Assembly: GCA_965230225.1 (NCBI GenBank)
Contig: CBDDKM010000002.1
Coordinates: forward strand, 620,001-684,000
Length of the DNA: 64,000 nt
DNA from: CALSMU01 sp965230225
GTDB taxonomy: Bacteria > Bacteroidota > Bacteroidia > Flavobacteriales_D > Parvicellaceae
Direction: 5' to 3'
Notes under the pieces: generated by a model
Told to the model about the DNA's origin: nothing
Seen by the model: only the letters and a program-made list of their open reading frames with translations
The model's database searches: none
Program-made: the position numbers and the translations under genes
Shown: piece by piece, positions 52,176-60,081 of the stretch
Layout: every line of letters starts with the position of its first letter
Numbering within the stretch: position 1 is the stretch's first letter

Positions 52176-52651
52176 TATTTCTTTTCCTTTAATTGAGTTA
52201 ACCGCTTGTTGGATAGTCCACCAGCATGCAATAAGTTATCGATGATAAACTCTTTATGAGGATGACTTTCTAAGCTCTTGATGATGAGGTTATAGTCTTG
52301 GTCTATTTCTTTGTTATAGCCCAAAAAAGAAGGTGCGTTAGCCTGAATCATAAGTCGAATGTGGCGCAGCTCTATGTTGTTAGGCTCGTTTTTGATGGCT
52401 AATTCTAAATCAGCTTTACCCTTTTTAAACTGGCTAAGTTTGCCTGTAGGCATAAGTACATATTGTGCGTACGTAGCTTTGAATAAACCACGATATCCCA
52501 ATAAGGTATTATCGGTAGTTCCCCCCAAAGAAGCAATGTTGTACCACAGCTGTTTTTCTGAGTCCATTATACTTCTAAAGTCGCTTCTGATTTGTTTAAC
52601 AGGAGTACTTATAAGAACAGAGCTAAGAGAGAGTAAAATAAATAGGTTCAT
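52175..52651 (-). CDS. Uncharacterised exported protein inside the carotenoid operon
   Basis: 158 residues with a short hydrophobic start (MNLFILLSLSSVLISTPV) that may be a signal peptide. The body is helical and TPR-like: KQIRSDFRSIMDSEKQLWYNIASLGGTTDNTLLGYRGLFKATYAQYVLMP, then GKADLELAIKNEPNNIELRHIRLMIQANAP. It fits tightly between crtB (1-base gap) and crtZ (1-base overlap), which suggests a role tied to carotenoid synthesis or transport, but no activity can be assigned. Confidence 0.8.
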   Translation of the reverse strand: MNLFILLSLSSVLISTPVKQIRSDFRSIMDSEKQLWYNIASLGGTTDNTLLGYRGLFKATYAQYVLMPTGKLSQFKKGKADLELAIKNEPNNIELRHIRLMIQANAPSFLGYNKEIDQDYNLIIKSLESHPHKEFIIDNLLHAGGLSNKRLTQLKEKK

Positions 52652-52652
52652 C

Positions 52653-53492
52653 TTATAGTACGTTTAGTTTGTATTTGATGTATGCATTGGCAAAAACCCC
52701 CATTTTTCTGGCGTTAGCCACCCTGACTCTAGTTCCCATTAGTTTTTCCGGGCTGGTTCTTTTCAGTTTCTTAAGAAGAATAGAGTAATATTTGTAAGCT
52801 ACATATACAGCCAATTTGGCATCAGCCGGTAGATTAACAATGCCCTTGTAAGCTTCTTTAAAATCGTTTTCGATGTCTTTAATAATTTCATCTTTATCCT
52901 CTTGCGAAAACTTATCGAAGTCTACATCCGGGAAGTATTGTCTGGCCAGAATTCCAGTATCATCTTTTAAATCTCTCAGGAAGTTTACCTTTTGGAAGGC
53001 AGACCCCAATTTCATAGCGGAATGGGATAACTCTTCGTATTTGGCTTCATCTCCCCGTAGAAAAACCTGTAAACACATTAGTCCAACTACGTTGGCAGAT
53101 CCATGAATGTATTGTTCATACAATTCCTGGTTATAGTCCTGTTCATACAGGTCCATTTTCATGCTGCTTAGGAAGTCGCCCACAAGGTCTAATGGAATAT
53201 TGTACTTAATTACGGTTTGGATAAAACCATTTATAACCGGATTGTAGCTAATTTGCCTTTCCAGGTCATGATAAAAACGTTGTTCGAATTCGAAGATTAA
53301 CTCTTCCTGGTTGTGGTTTAGGAAGGTGTCCACAATTTCGTCAGCAACCCTTACAAAACCATAGATATTATAAATCCCTTCTCTGGTTTCTTTAGATAGT
53401 AGCCTTACTGCCGTAGAAAAGGAAGTACTATAGTTTTTAGTGATTAATCGGTTAATCTGAAATGTGGTGGAGTGATAAAGTTGATAACTCAT
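52653..53492 (-). CDS. crtB: Phytoene synthase
   Basis: 279 residues of the squalene/phytoene synthase family. Both aspartate-rich motifs are present: VADEIVDTF and FLRDLKDD. It condenses two GGPP molecules to phytoene. The start overlaps the crtI stop by 4 bases. No GGPP synthase gene is in this cluster, so that enzyme must come from elsewhere. Confidence 0.95.
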   Translation of the reverse strand: MSYQLYHSTTFQINRLITKNYSTSFSTAVRLLSKETREGIYNIYGFVRVADEIVDTFLNHNQEELIFEFEQRFYHDLERQISYNPVINGFIQTVIKYNIPLDLVGDFLSSMKMDLYEQDYNQELYEQYIHGSANVVGLMCLQVFLRGDEAKYEELSHSAMKLGSAFQKVNFLRDLKDDTGILARQYFPDVDFDKFSQEDKDEIIKDIENDFKEAYKGIVNLPADAKLAVYVAYKYYSILLKKLKRTSPEKLMGTRVRVANARKMGVFANAYIKYKLNVL

Positions 53493-54952
53493 AGTGGTAA
53501 CTTTTTAGTGATCATATCTGCCGCCAATTTGCCTGAAATTAATGCTGGAGGAACCCCAGGCCCGGGGACGGTTAATTGCCCGGTGAAAAACAGGTTTTTC
53601 AGTTTTTTACTTTGAATTTTGGGTCGTAGAAAAGCTGTTTGGGTAAGAATGTTGGCTAATCCATAAGCATTACCTCCGTAAGCGTTGTAATCCTTTTTAA
53701 AATCATTAACGCAGTATGATTTATAATACTCAATATCGTTTTTGGTAATGTTATTTCCTGTTAGCCTTTCAAATCGTTCTAATATATGGTTGAAATACTC
53801 TTCTCTTATGGATTCGGTATCTTCAATATCTATGGCCAATGGAATGAGGAATACCAGGTTTTCCATTCCTTCTGGAGCTGTTTTGTCTGTTAAGCTGGAG
53901 CAGCTCATATAGAACAAGGGATTTTTAGGCCAGCCGGGATTGTCGTAAATGGACTTGGCATGCTCATCAAAATCCTGATCGAAGAACAGCATGTGATGCT
54001 TTAAATTATCTAACTTTTTGTTGACCCCCACATAGAATAATAATGAAGAAGGAGCGAAAGTTCTTTTGCTCCAATAAGCTTCAGAATATTGGCGGTATTC
54101 TAAAGGTAAAAGTTGTTCTGTATGATGATAGTCGGCTCCACTCAATACAATGTCGTACTCCAGCTGGTGAAAACCGGTTTTTACCCCAACAACCTGATTG
54201 TTTTCCACCAGGATTTGATCGATGTTAAAATTGGTTCTGATGGTAACTCCCAGATCTATGGCTAGTTCCTCAATAGCATCAACAACCGATCTCATTCCAC
54301 CCTTCGGATACCAGGTACCTAAAGAAAGGTCGGCATGATTCATAAAGCTGTAAAATGCCGGTGTGTTTTGGGGTTTGGACCCAAGGAAAAGAACTGGAAA
54401 CTCCAGTATTTGTTTAAGGTAGGAGTTTTTGATTTTTCGTTGAACGTCTTTTCGAATGCTAGTAAAGAAAAGACTTAGTTTTTTGATGGTTTTAAAGCTT
54501 ACTAATTCCAGGAATGATTCTCCTGGTTTATAAACTAAATCTTTAATGGCTACATCGTAGTTGTTTTCTGCAGAATTAAGGAACTTATTTAATCCTTTGG
54601 AACTCCCTTTTTCGTATTCTTCGAACAGTTGATTAAGTTTTTCTGGCTCTGCAAATACATCTATTTGATGACCCGCTCCAAAAACAACCCTGTAACCTGG
54701 TGATAATTTATCTAATTGGTAATAGTCGGATGTTTCTTTTCCAAAGTCTTGAAAGAACCGATCAAATACATCTGGCATCCAATACCAGGTTGGGCCCATG
54801 TCAAAAGTAAACCCGTTTGCTTTAAGCTGTCTTGCTCGTCCTCCTGTTTGATGGTTTTTTTCCAGAATATCTACCCGGTAACCAGCTTTTGCGAGGTAAC
54901 ACGCTGCCGATAAAGCAGAAAAACCAGATCCTATGATACATATTTTCTTCAT
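53489..54952 (-). CDS. crtI: Phytoene desaturase (CrtI-type)
   Basis: The start ATG at 54952 (MKKICIIGSGFSALSAACYLAKAGYRVDILEKN) is used; a possible start at 54985 would read into the operator region. 487 residues. The FAD-binding start has a GSGFSALSA variant with the third Gly replaced. The C-terminal FFTGQLTVPGPGVPPALISGKLAADMI is typical of CrtI. It introduces the double bonds that turn phytoene into lycopene. First gene of the operon, with two CarH-type operators in the 77 bases before it. Confidence 0.95.
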   Translation of the reverse strand: MKKICIIGSGFSALSAACYLAKAGYRVDILEKNHQTGGRARQLKANGFTFDMGPTWYWMPDVFDRFFQDFGKETSDYYQLDKLSPGYRVVFGAGHQIDVFAEPEKLNQLFEEYEKGSSKGLNKFLNSAENNYDVAIKDLVYKPGESFLELVSFKTIKKLSLFFTSIRKDVQRKIKNSYLKQILEFPVLFLGSKPQNTPAFYSFMNHADLSLGTWYPKGGMRSVVDAIEELAIDLGVTIRTNFNIDQILVENNQVVGVKTGFHQLEYDIVLSGADYHHTEQLLPLEYRQYSEAYWSKRTFAPSSLLFYVGVNKKLDNLKHHMLFFDQDFDEHAKSIYDNPGWPKNPLFYMSCSSLTDKTAPEGMENLVFLIPLAIDIEDTESIREEYFNHILERFERLTGNNITKNDIEYYKSYCVNDFKKDYNAYGGNAYGLANILTQTAFLRPKIQSKKLKNLFFTGQLTVPGPGVPPALISGKLAADMITKKLPL

Positions 54953-54953
54953 C

Positions 54954-55027
54954 TTGTTTAACAAATATAGAAATAAGTTAAACAAAATAAAAGAAATGTT
55001 TAAGAAAAATTAGATTTGATTAAACAA
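54954..55027 (-). promoter_or_regulatory. crtI promoter with two 32-bp CarH-type operators
   Basis: Two inverted repeats of identical 32-bp span: TTGTTTAAC (54954-54962) with GTTAAACAA (54977-54985), and ATGTTTAAG (54996-55004) with ATTAAACAA (55019-55027). They are spaced 42 bp, four helical turns. On the minus strand TATATTTG (54969-54962) is a perfect TAnnTTTG box lying between the first two half sites, 10 bases before the crtI ATG. Binding would cover the promoter. A third copy of the same repeat is found before the TonB receptor. Confidence 0.8.
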
Positions 55028-55029
55028 AA

Positions 55030-55926
55030 CTAGTTGTCGATGAGCTGATCCAGATCTTTCAGATAGTGTAAAATTTTGATTTGTCGGTAATTAATTTCTA
55101 ATTCAGGAGCTTTTCTACCACCAAGAATCACAAAGTCGTTATCGTTAACCAGTGTATTAAGCTGCTCGATAAATAATTTCTTTCCTTTTTCGTCTGGTTT
55201 GGTAGTAAGGTAAGATATATAGACCACTCTGGAATTATCTAATTTTTGAATGGCATTTAAATGCTCTATTTCAATACTGGACCCCAGAAAGATTGTTCTC
55301 TTTTGTCTTGCTAATAATTCGTATTGCAAATAAAGAAGACCAATATCATGAATCTCATTAAGTGGCAAAAACAATACGTAAAGAGTATCGTCACTCCAAT
55401 CATTAATTTGAAGCTTTTCGATGTGGGAGTATAGTTTCTGACGAATTAGATTAGAAATAAAGTGTTCGTGTGTAGGGTTAATGGAACTGGTTTGCCATAG
55501 CAGGCCTACCTTTTCCAGTAAAGGAATAAAGATGTCTGTAAATACTTCCGTAAAAGAGAATTCTCTGATGCAGTTGTTATAGGTTTTTTCGAACAATACC
55601 AAGTCATACCCCACCATAGAAAGAATGAACTTATTGACATATTTATTTAGCTCAGTATCTTTCGACTCGTTAAGTTGGTTGGTGGCTTTAACAATTTCAC
55701 TTTCCGTTAATTCGGCAATTTTAGAGACTTTAAATCCATTGTTATTGAGCAGGCTAATATTCAATAGTTTCTGCAATTGAACAATGGAATAACTTCTTAT
55801 GTTTGAATCGGAACGATTTGGCTCAAGCAGTTGATACCTTTGTTCCCAAATCCTGATTGTATGCGCTTTTACACCTGAAAGGTTTTCAAGGTCCTTAATT
55901 GAAAATTCTACTTTAATATAATCCAT
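55030..55926 (-). CDS. carH: CarH-type B12-dependent light-responsive MerR-family repressor
   Basis: 298 residues. A MerR DNA-binding domain (FSIKDLENLSGVKAHTIRIWEQRYQLLEPNRSDSNIRSYS) is followed by a helical cobalamin-binding cap with the CarH signature W-x9-EH: Trp144, then Glu154 and His155. A Rossmann B12-binding domain has E-x-H-x-x-G (EIHDIG, His193). In characterised CarH, adenosylcobalamin in the dark gives a DNA-bound tetramer that light disrupts. The residue after Trp is Gln145, where Thermus CarH has a His used in the light-state bis-His adduct. It probably represses crtI and its own operon. Follows the TonB gene by 12 bases. Confidence 0.9.
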   Translation of the reverse strand: MDYIKVEFSIKDLENLSGVKAHTIRIWEQRYQLLEPNRSDSNIRSYSIVQLQKLLNISLLNNNGFKVSKIAELTESEIVKATNQLNESKDTELNKYVNKFILSMVGYDLVLFEKTYNNCIREFSFTEVFTDIFIPLLEKVGLLWQTSSINPTHEHFISNLIRQKLYSHIEKLQINDWSDDTLYVLFLPLNEIHDIGLLYLQYELLARQKRTIFLGSSIEIEHLNAIQKLDNSRVVYISYLTTKPDEKGKKLFIEQLNTLVNDNDFVILGGRKAPELEINYRQIKILHYLKDLDQLIDN

Positions 55927-55938
55927 GCTCTATCTGCT

Positions 55939-58335
55939 CTAAAAATCAAACTGTACTCCAACTGATGGTAAAACTGTTCCGGAAATATTGTCGATATATT
56001 TCCAATCGTAGGTAGAAGGGTTATTGGAATTTACAACAGGGTTTCCCTGAGTGTCTTTAACAACAGTAAAGTACGGCTGCAACTGGGATTGAAAATTATA
56101 TACATTTTGTATATCTACATAGAAATTAAGAGAAGATTTTTGGAAATACCACTTTTTATCTATCCTGATATCCAGCCCATGCGCTGCAGGAAGTCGCTCT
56201 GTATTGAGTAATGAATAATCCAATACCCCCCTTTGAGTACTGTTCCAAACGGGAATTAAAGAAGAAGTATACAAATCGTATGGAGTGTATGGAGCTCCTC
56301 CAGAATACCTAAACTTTAGACCTGCTTCCCAGTTCTTTTTGAACTTTTTACCTGCGGTTATTGTAAGAATATGTCTTGCATCCCAGGCCGATGGAACGTA
56401 GTTTCCGATCTCATTTTGAAATTCAGACCTAACTAAGGTATAAGCGAGAATCCCGTAAAAGTCTTTTTTCATTTTTTGTTGAGCAAAGAACTCTACTCCA
56501 TAGCTTCTACCCTGTGAACTGGAGTTGGCCGGAGAGTTTCCTATTACACCAAAATCACCACCTAGGTTAGCTAGAGAGATTCCTTCGTTGATTAAGAAAG
56601 GGTAGTTATTGTATTTTTTATAAAACCCTTCGACAGAGATTTTTGCGAATTTACCAGGTCTGTATTCCAGGCCAGCGACGAGGTGATCCGCTTCAATGAA
56701 TTGTATTTCATTTTCTTTATTCACTAAAGCTCCTTCGTTGTTTCTAAACCCTAAAATGGTGTAAGCAGGGAGTTGATAATATCGTCCGATGTTAGAGTTT
56801 AAGCTCCAGTTTTCATTTAGAGCATAGGAAAGGGATAAGCGTGGAGAAAGCTGGTCTATTGGGTTGTTCATCTGATCCGAATAATTGTTAAAGTCGGTTC
56901 TTACACCTAGAGAAACACTTACTCGGTTATTGAAAAAGGATTTATTGGCGTTTCCAAAAAAAGCAAACTTAATGAAATCCAGGTCTGATTGATAGTTGAT
57001 GGTGGTAACTGAATCTCCTATTGCAAGCTGTTGGGAGGTTGAGTTGTAATAGGAAGCACTTTCTATACCGGTTCCTCCCTTAAGTTTCCATCCTCTGGTT
57101 TTTACAACGTGCTCAAATCTGAATTTGTTCTCTGTTTCTGTGGAGGTATAGTTGAGCAGTTCATTATTGGTTTCGTCGTTGTTTTGGTATTTAACCGAAT
57201 TGTTTTGCAGGGTGTTTCTACTGAAAACAATGTTTTGAAAACCCTTTTCTCCAAAGTGGGTCCATTTTAGTCCGGTTGTATAGTTCCATTGTGTGTTTAC
57301 AGGAAGATAACCAAGTATGTATTCATTTCTTTCAATGGTCTCAGGATCTGTTATGTTATCATTAACACTTTGGTTTAATTCAAAGTCGTCTATAGCAGCT
57401 AAACCAAGAAAAGTTAGCTTATTGTTTTCATTAATCTGAGTGGTAGTTTTCCATTGAAAATCGTTATAAGTTGGGAGAAATGGAAGCCCAAGAGCTTTAA
57501 AAAGATATTGTAAGTAAGACCTTCTGGCAGAAAAGATAAATGTGGTTTTGTTACTAATTGGTCCGTCTAGTGTAATTCCAATATCACTAGAACCCAAAGT
57601 AAGTGAGCTGGTCAATTTTTCTTTGTTCCCTTCTTTTTGTGTAAACTCCATAACAGAGCTTAGAGAATTACCTCTGTTTGCAGGGAAAGCACCAGTATAA
57701 AGGTTCACTTCATTAATGAAGTTTACGTTGATCATCCCCACTGGCCCTCCGGAAGATCCTTGTGTTGCAAAGTGGTTAATGTTAGGAACTTCAATTCCAT
57801 CCAGGTAAAAGCGGTTTTCATTGGGGGCTCCTCCCCTAACAATGATATCGTTTCTGAAAGCTACTGTAGAACCAACTCCGGGAAAGGATTGAATTACTTT
57901 AGAAATGTCTCGGTTTCCTCCCGGGTTTCGCATAACCTCGGTAGAGCTAATGCTTCTTAAGCTAACTGGACTCTCTCTGTTTAGCGTAAACTGATTGGTA
58001 GAGATTTCTACTTTTTTGAGTGTTTTTTCGTTAGAAGTTAATGCAATATTTAACTCGGTTGATTTGACGTTGTTTACATTAATCTCAGTAATGGTAGCAG
58101 GTTTAAATCCAACCGCACTGATGGTTAGGTTGTAATAGCCAGGGGTTAGCTGTTTTAACTCAAAGTTTCCATCAAGATCTGTAGTAGTACCGGTGCTGGA
58201 TCCTGTTACTTGAACCTTAGCAAACGGAATAGGATCGTTGTTAATGTCCTCATATACCCTACCTACAATGGACGCTTGTTGTGAACAGATAGGAAAAGAA
58301 ATTAATAGGGTGAGAAGTATTAAAATCGTTTTCAT
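55939..58335 (-). CDS. TonB-dependent receptor co-transcribed with carH
   Basis: 798 residues. Signal peptide (ILILLTLLISFPICSQ), then an N-terminal CarboxypepD_reg-like domain (ASIVGRVYEDINNDPIPFAKVQVTGSSTGTTTDLDGNFEL), a plug (FRNDIIVRGGAPNENRFYLDGIEVPNINHFATQGSSGGPVG) and a beta-barrel ending VLPSVGVQFDF. The ligand is unknown; since its partner gene needs cobalamin, a corrinoid or related compound is a reasonable but unproven guess. An operator like those of crtI stands before it, so it belongs to the light/B12 regulon. Confidence 0.9.
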   Translation of the reverse strand: MKTILILLTLLISFPICSQQASIVGRVYEDINNDPIPFAKVQVTGSSTGTTTDLDGNFELKQLTPGYYNLTISAVGFKPATITEINVNNVKSTELNIALTSNEKTLKKVEISTNQFTLNRESPVSLRSISSTEVMRNPGGNRDISKVIQSFPGVGSTVAFRNDIIVRGGAPNENRFYLDGIEVPNINHFATQGSSGGPVGMINVNFINEVNLYTGAFPANRGNSLSSVMEFTQKEGNKEKLTSSLTLGSSDIGITLDGPISNKTTFIFSARRSYLQYLFKALGLPFLPTYNDFQWKTTTQINENNKLTFLGLAAIDDFELNQSVNDNITDPETIERNEYILGYLPVNTQWNYTTGLKWTHFGEKGFQNIVFSRNTLQNNSVKYQNNDETNNELLNYTSTETENKFRFEHVVKTRGWKLKGGTGIESASYYNSTSQQLAIGDSVTTINYQSDLDFIKFAFFGNANKSFFNNRVSVSLGVRTDFNNYSDQMNNPIDQLSPRLSLSYALNENWSLNSNIGRYYQLPAYTILGFRNNEGALVNKENEIQFIEADHLVAGLEYRPGKFAKISVEGFYKKYNNYPFLINEGISLANLGGDFGVIGNSPANSSSQGRSYGVEFFAQQKMKKDFYGILAYTLVRSEFQNEIGNYVPSAWDARHILTITAGKKFKKNWEAGLKFRYSGGAPYTPYDLYTSSLIPVWNSTQRGVLDYSLLNTERLPAAHGLDIRIDKKWYFQKSSLNFYVDIQNVYNFQSQLQPYFTVVKDTQGNPVVNSNNPSTYDWKYIDNISGTVLPSVGVQFDF

Positions 58336-58340
58336 AAATA

Positions 58341-58372
58341 ATGTTTAACTAAAACAAAAATAAGTTAAACAA
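58341..58372 (-). promoter_or_regulatory. Promoter and 32-bp CarH-type operator of the TonB-carH operon
   Basis: ATGTTTAAC (58341-58349) and GTTAAACAA (58364-58372), spanning exactly 32 bp like the two copies before crtI. On the minus strand TATTTTTG (58362-58355), a perfect TAnnTTTG box, lies between the half sites. It is 5 bases upstream of the receptor start at 58335. Confidence 0.78.
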
Positions 58373-58405
58373 AACTAAAATCAAAATACTTATCACATAG
58401 AAACA

Positions 58406-58432
58406 AAAAAGCCCTGGTAAACCAGAGCTTTT
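58406..58432 (-). terminator. Terminator of the small lipoprotein gene
   Basis: Inverted repeat AAAGCCCTGGT / ACCAGAGCTTTT around AA, with A and T runs. It lies 21 bases after the stop at 58453 on the minus strand. Confidence 0.75.
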
Positions 58433-58452
58433 AAACAATTATTTAGGTGTGG

Positions 58453-58983
58453 TTATCCTTTCTTAAAAGAGATAGCAACACTAGTTCCTTCTGCCATTTT
58501 AGCTAGGTCCATTCCTTCCGGAGCACCTGCTAATGCCATTGGAGCTTGTTTTTTGATTTCGTTAAGGATGTACTCTCCAGTAAGAGCAAGAGTTAATTTG
58601 TCAGCAGTAGACTCTTGAATATCAAGTTCTACCTCGAATTTTTGTCCTTCAACTTCTCCGTTAATTTTTAGTTTTTCACCATTAACTTCCCAGTCGAATT
58701 CGAACGTTTCTTTTTCTCCTTCAGCGCTAACGACCATTTTACCGTCGTCTTTAAATTCGAAATTAACTTTGTTAGCTTCTCTGCTAGCTTCTTCAGTCAT
58801 TTCCTTTTTTCCTTCGTTAATCATGGTTTTGTATTCTTCAGGAATACCGTCTCCAAGGTTAATTTCCAGGCTTGATGGGTCAACCTTCCAATTTCCGATA
58901 AGGTTGTCTTTTGCGTTGCTTCCACACCCGATCATGAATAATGTGATGGCAACAAATAGGGTTAATTTTGCAAGATTTTTCAT
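58453..58983 (-). CDS. Lipoprotein with a lipocalin-like pattern, 176 aa
   Basis: Lipoprotein signal LFVAITLFMIGC with Cys20. The mature part begins NAKDNLIGNWKVDPSSLEINLGDGIPEEYK, continues with a Glu/Lys-rich helix and a FEFKDDGKMVVSAEGEKETFEFDWEVNGEKLKING segment, typical of the short beta-barrel lipocalin-like lipoproteins in this phylum. Probable outer-membrane or periplasmic ligand-binding protein. Monocistronic. Confidence 0.75.
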   Translation of the reverse strand: MKNLAKLTLFVAITLFMIGCGSNAKDNLIGNWKVDPSSLEINLGDGIPEEYKTMINEGKKEMTEEASREANKVNFEFKDDGKMVVSAEGEKETFEFDWEVNGEKLKINGEVEGQKFEVELDIQESTADKLTLALTGEYILNEIKKQAPMALAGAPEGMDLAKMAEGTSVAISFKKG

Positions 58984-59079
58984 GTTAAAATATATTTTTA
59001 GCTAATGTATGATTTTTGTTGGAAGTAGAGAGGTTATAAAGAAATAGCTTAATTTTTTGTGTTAAATTTACCTCTTACA

Positions 59080-60081
59080 ATGATGAATACGACAAATAGT
59101 ATTGCCATAATAGGTGGAGGAAGTTGGGCTACGGCGATAGCAAAAATGTTATCTAATAATTTGGACAACATTAATTGGTGGATGAGAGATAAGAACCAGG
59201 TGGATCACCTATTAACTTATGGCCATAACCCAAAGTATTTACAATCTGTTGAGTTTTCTCAAGATATTATAAGCCCTTCTACCGATATAAAGGGAATAAT
59301 AGATTCTTCTGATATTATTGTGGTAGCTACTCCTTCGGCTTTTATAGAGCAGGTTTTTGAAAGGGTATCAAATAATGATTTAAAAGACAAGGTGATCATT
59401 TCTGCAGTAAAGGGAATTGTTCCGGAAACGAACGAGGTATTGGCCACTTATTTTCATAATAAGTATGATTTGCCTTATGATAAAATAGGAATAATTAGTG
59501 GCCCTTGTCATGCAGAAGAAGTGGCTTTGGAAAGGTTGTCTTATCTAACTATTGCTTCTCCAGATGAAAAGATTGCGGAGGAGGTAGCGGAACTTCTTTC
59601 TTGTAGGTATATTAAATGTTCTGTATCTGATGATTTAATAGGAACAGAGTTATCTGCAGTTCTAAAAAATGTTTACGCTTTGGCAGGTGGTATTTGCCAT
59701 GGATTGGGATATGGAGATAATTTCCTTGCGGTATTGATGAGTAATGCTCTACAGGAAATAAGTCGATTTGTAGATGCCGTACATCCAATTCATAGAGATG
59801 TAAAAAGTTCAGCTTACCTGGGGGATTTATTGGTTACCGGTTATTCTCCTTATAGTCGTAACAGAACCTTTGGAACTATGATCGGTAAAGGATACTCTGT
59901 TAAAGCAGCGCAATTAGAGATGAATATGATCGCAGAAGGCTATTATGCCACAAAGTGTATCATGGAAATCAACGAAAATCATGGTGTTGATTTGCCAATT
60001 ACTAAAGCAGTTTATCATATCCTTTATGACAAGATTTCGCCTATGGTGGAAATGAAAATATTATCGGATCAATTGACTTAA
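59080..60081 (+). CDS. gpsA: Glycerol-3-phosphate dehydrogenase (NAD(P)+)
   Basis: ATGs at 59080 and 59083 are both possible; an upstream GTG at 59059 is less likely. About 333 residues with the NAD-binding IAIIGGGSWATAIAKML, the substrate loop SAVKGIVPETN, and the C-terminal signature ELSAVLKNVYALAGGICHGLGYGDN with the catalytic Lys. It reduces dihydroxyacetone phosphate to sn-glycerol 3-phosphate for phospholipid synthesis. Convergent, with a 4-base overlap, with the lipoprotein gene. Confidence 0.93.
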   Translation: MMNTTNSIAIIGGGSWATAIAKMLSNNLDNINWWMRDKNQVDHLLTYGHNPKYLQSVEFSQDIISPSTDIKGIIDSSDIIVVATPSAFIEQVFERVSNNDLKDKVIISAVKGIVPETNEVLATYFHNKYDLPYDKIGIISGPCHAEEVALERLSYLTIASPDEKIAEEVAELLSCRYIKCSVSDDLIGTELSAVLKNVYALAGGICHGLGYGDNFLAVLMSNALQEISRFVDAVHPIHRDVKSSAYLGDLLVTGYSPYSRNRTFGTMIGKGYSVKAAQLEMNMIAEGYYATKCIMEINENHGVDLPITKAVYHILYDKISPMVEMKILSDQLT

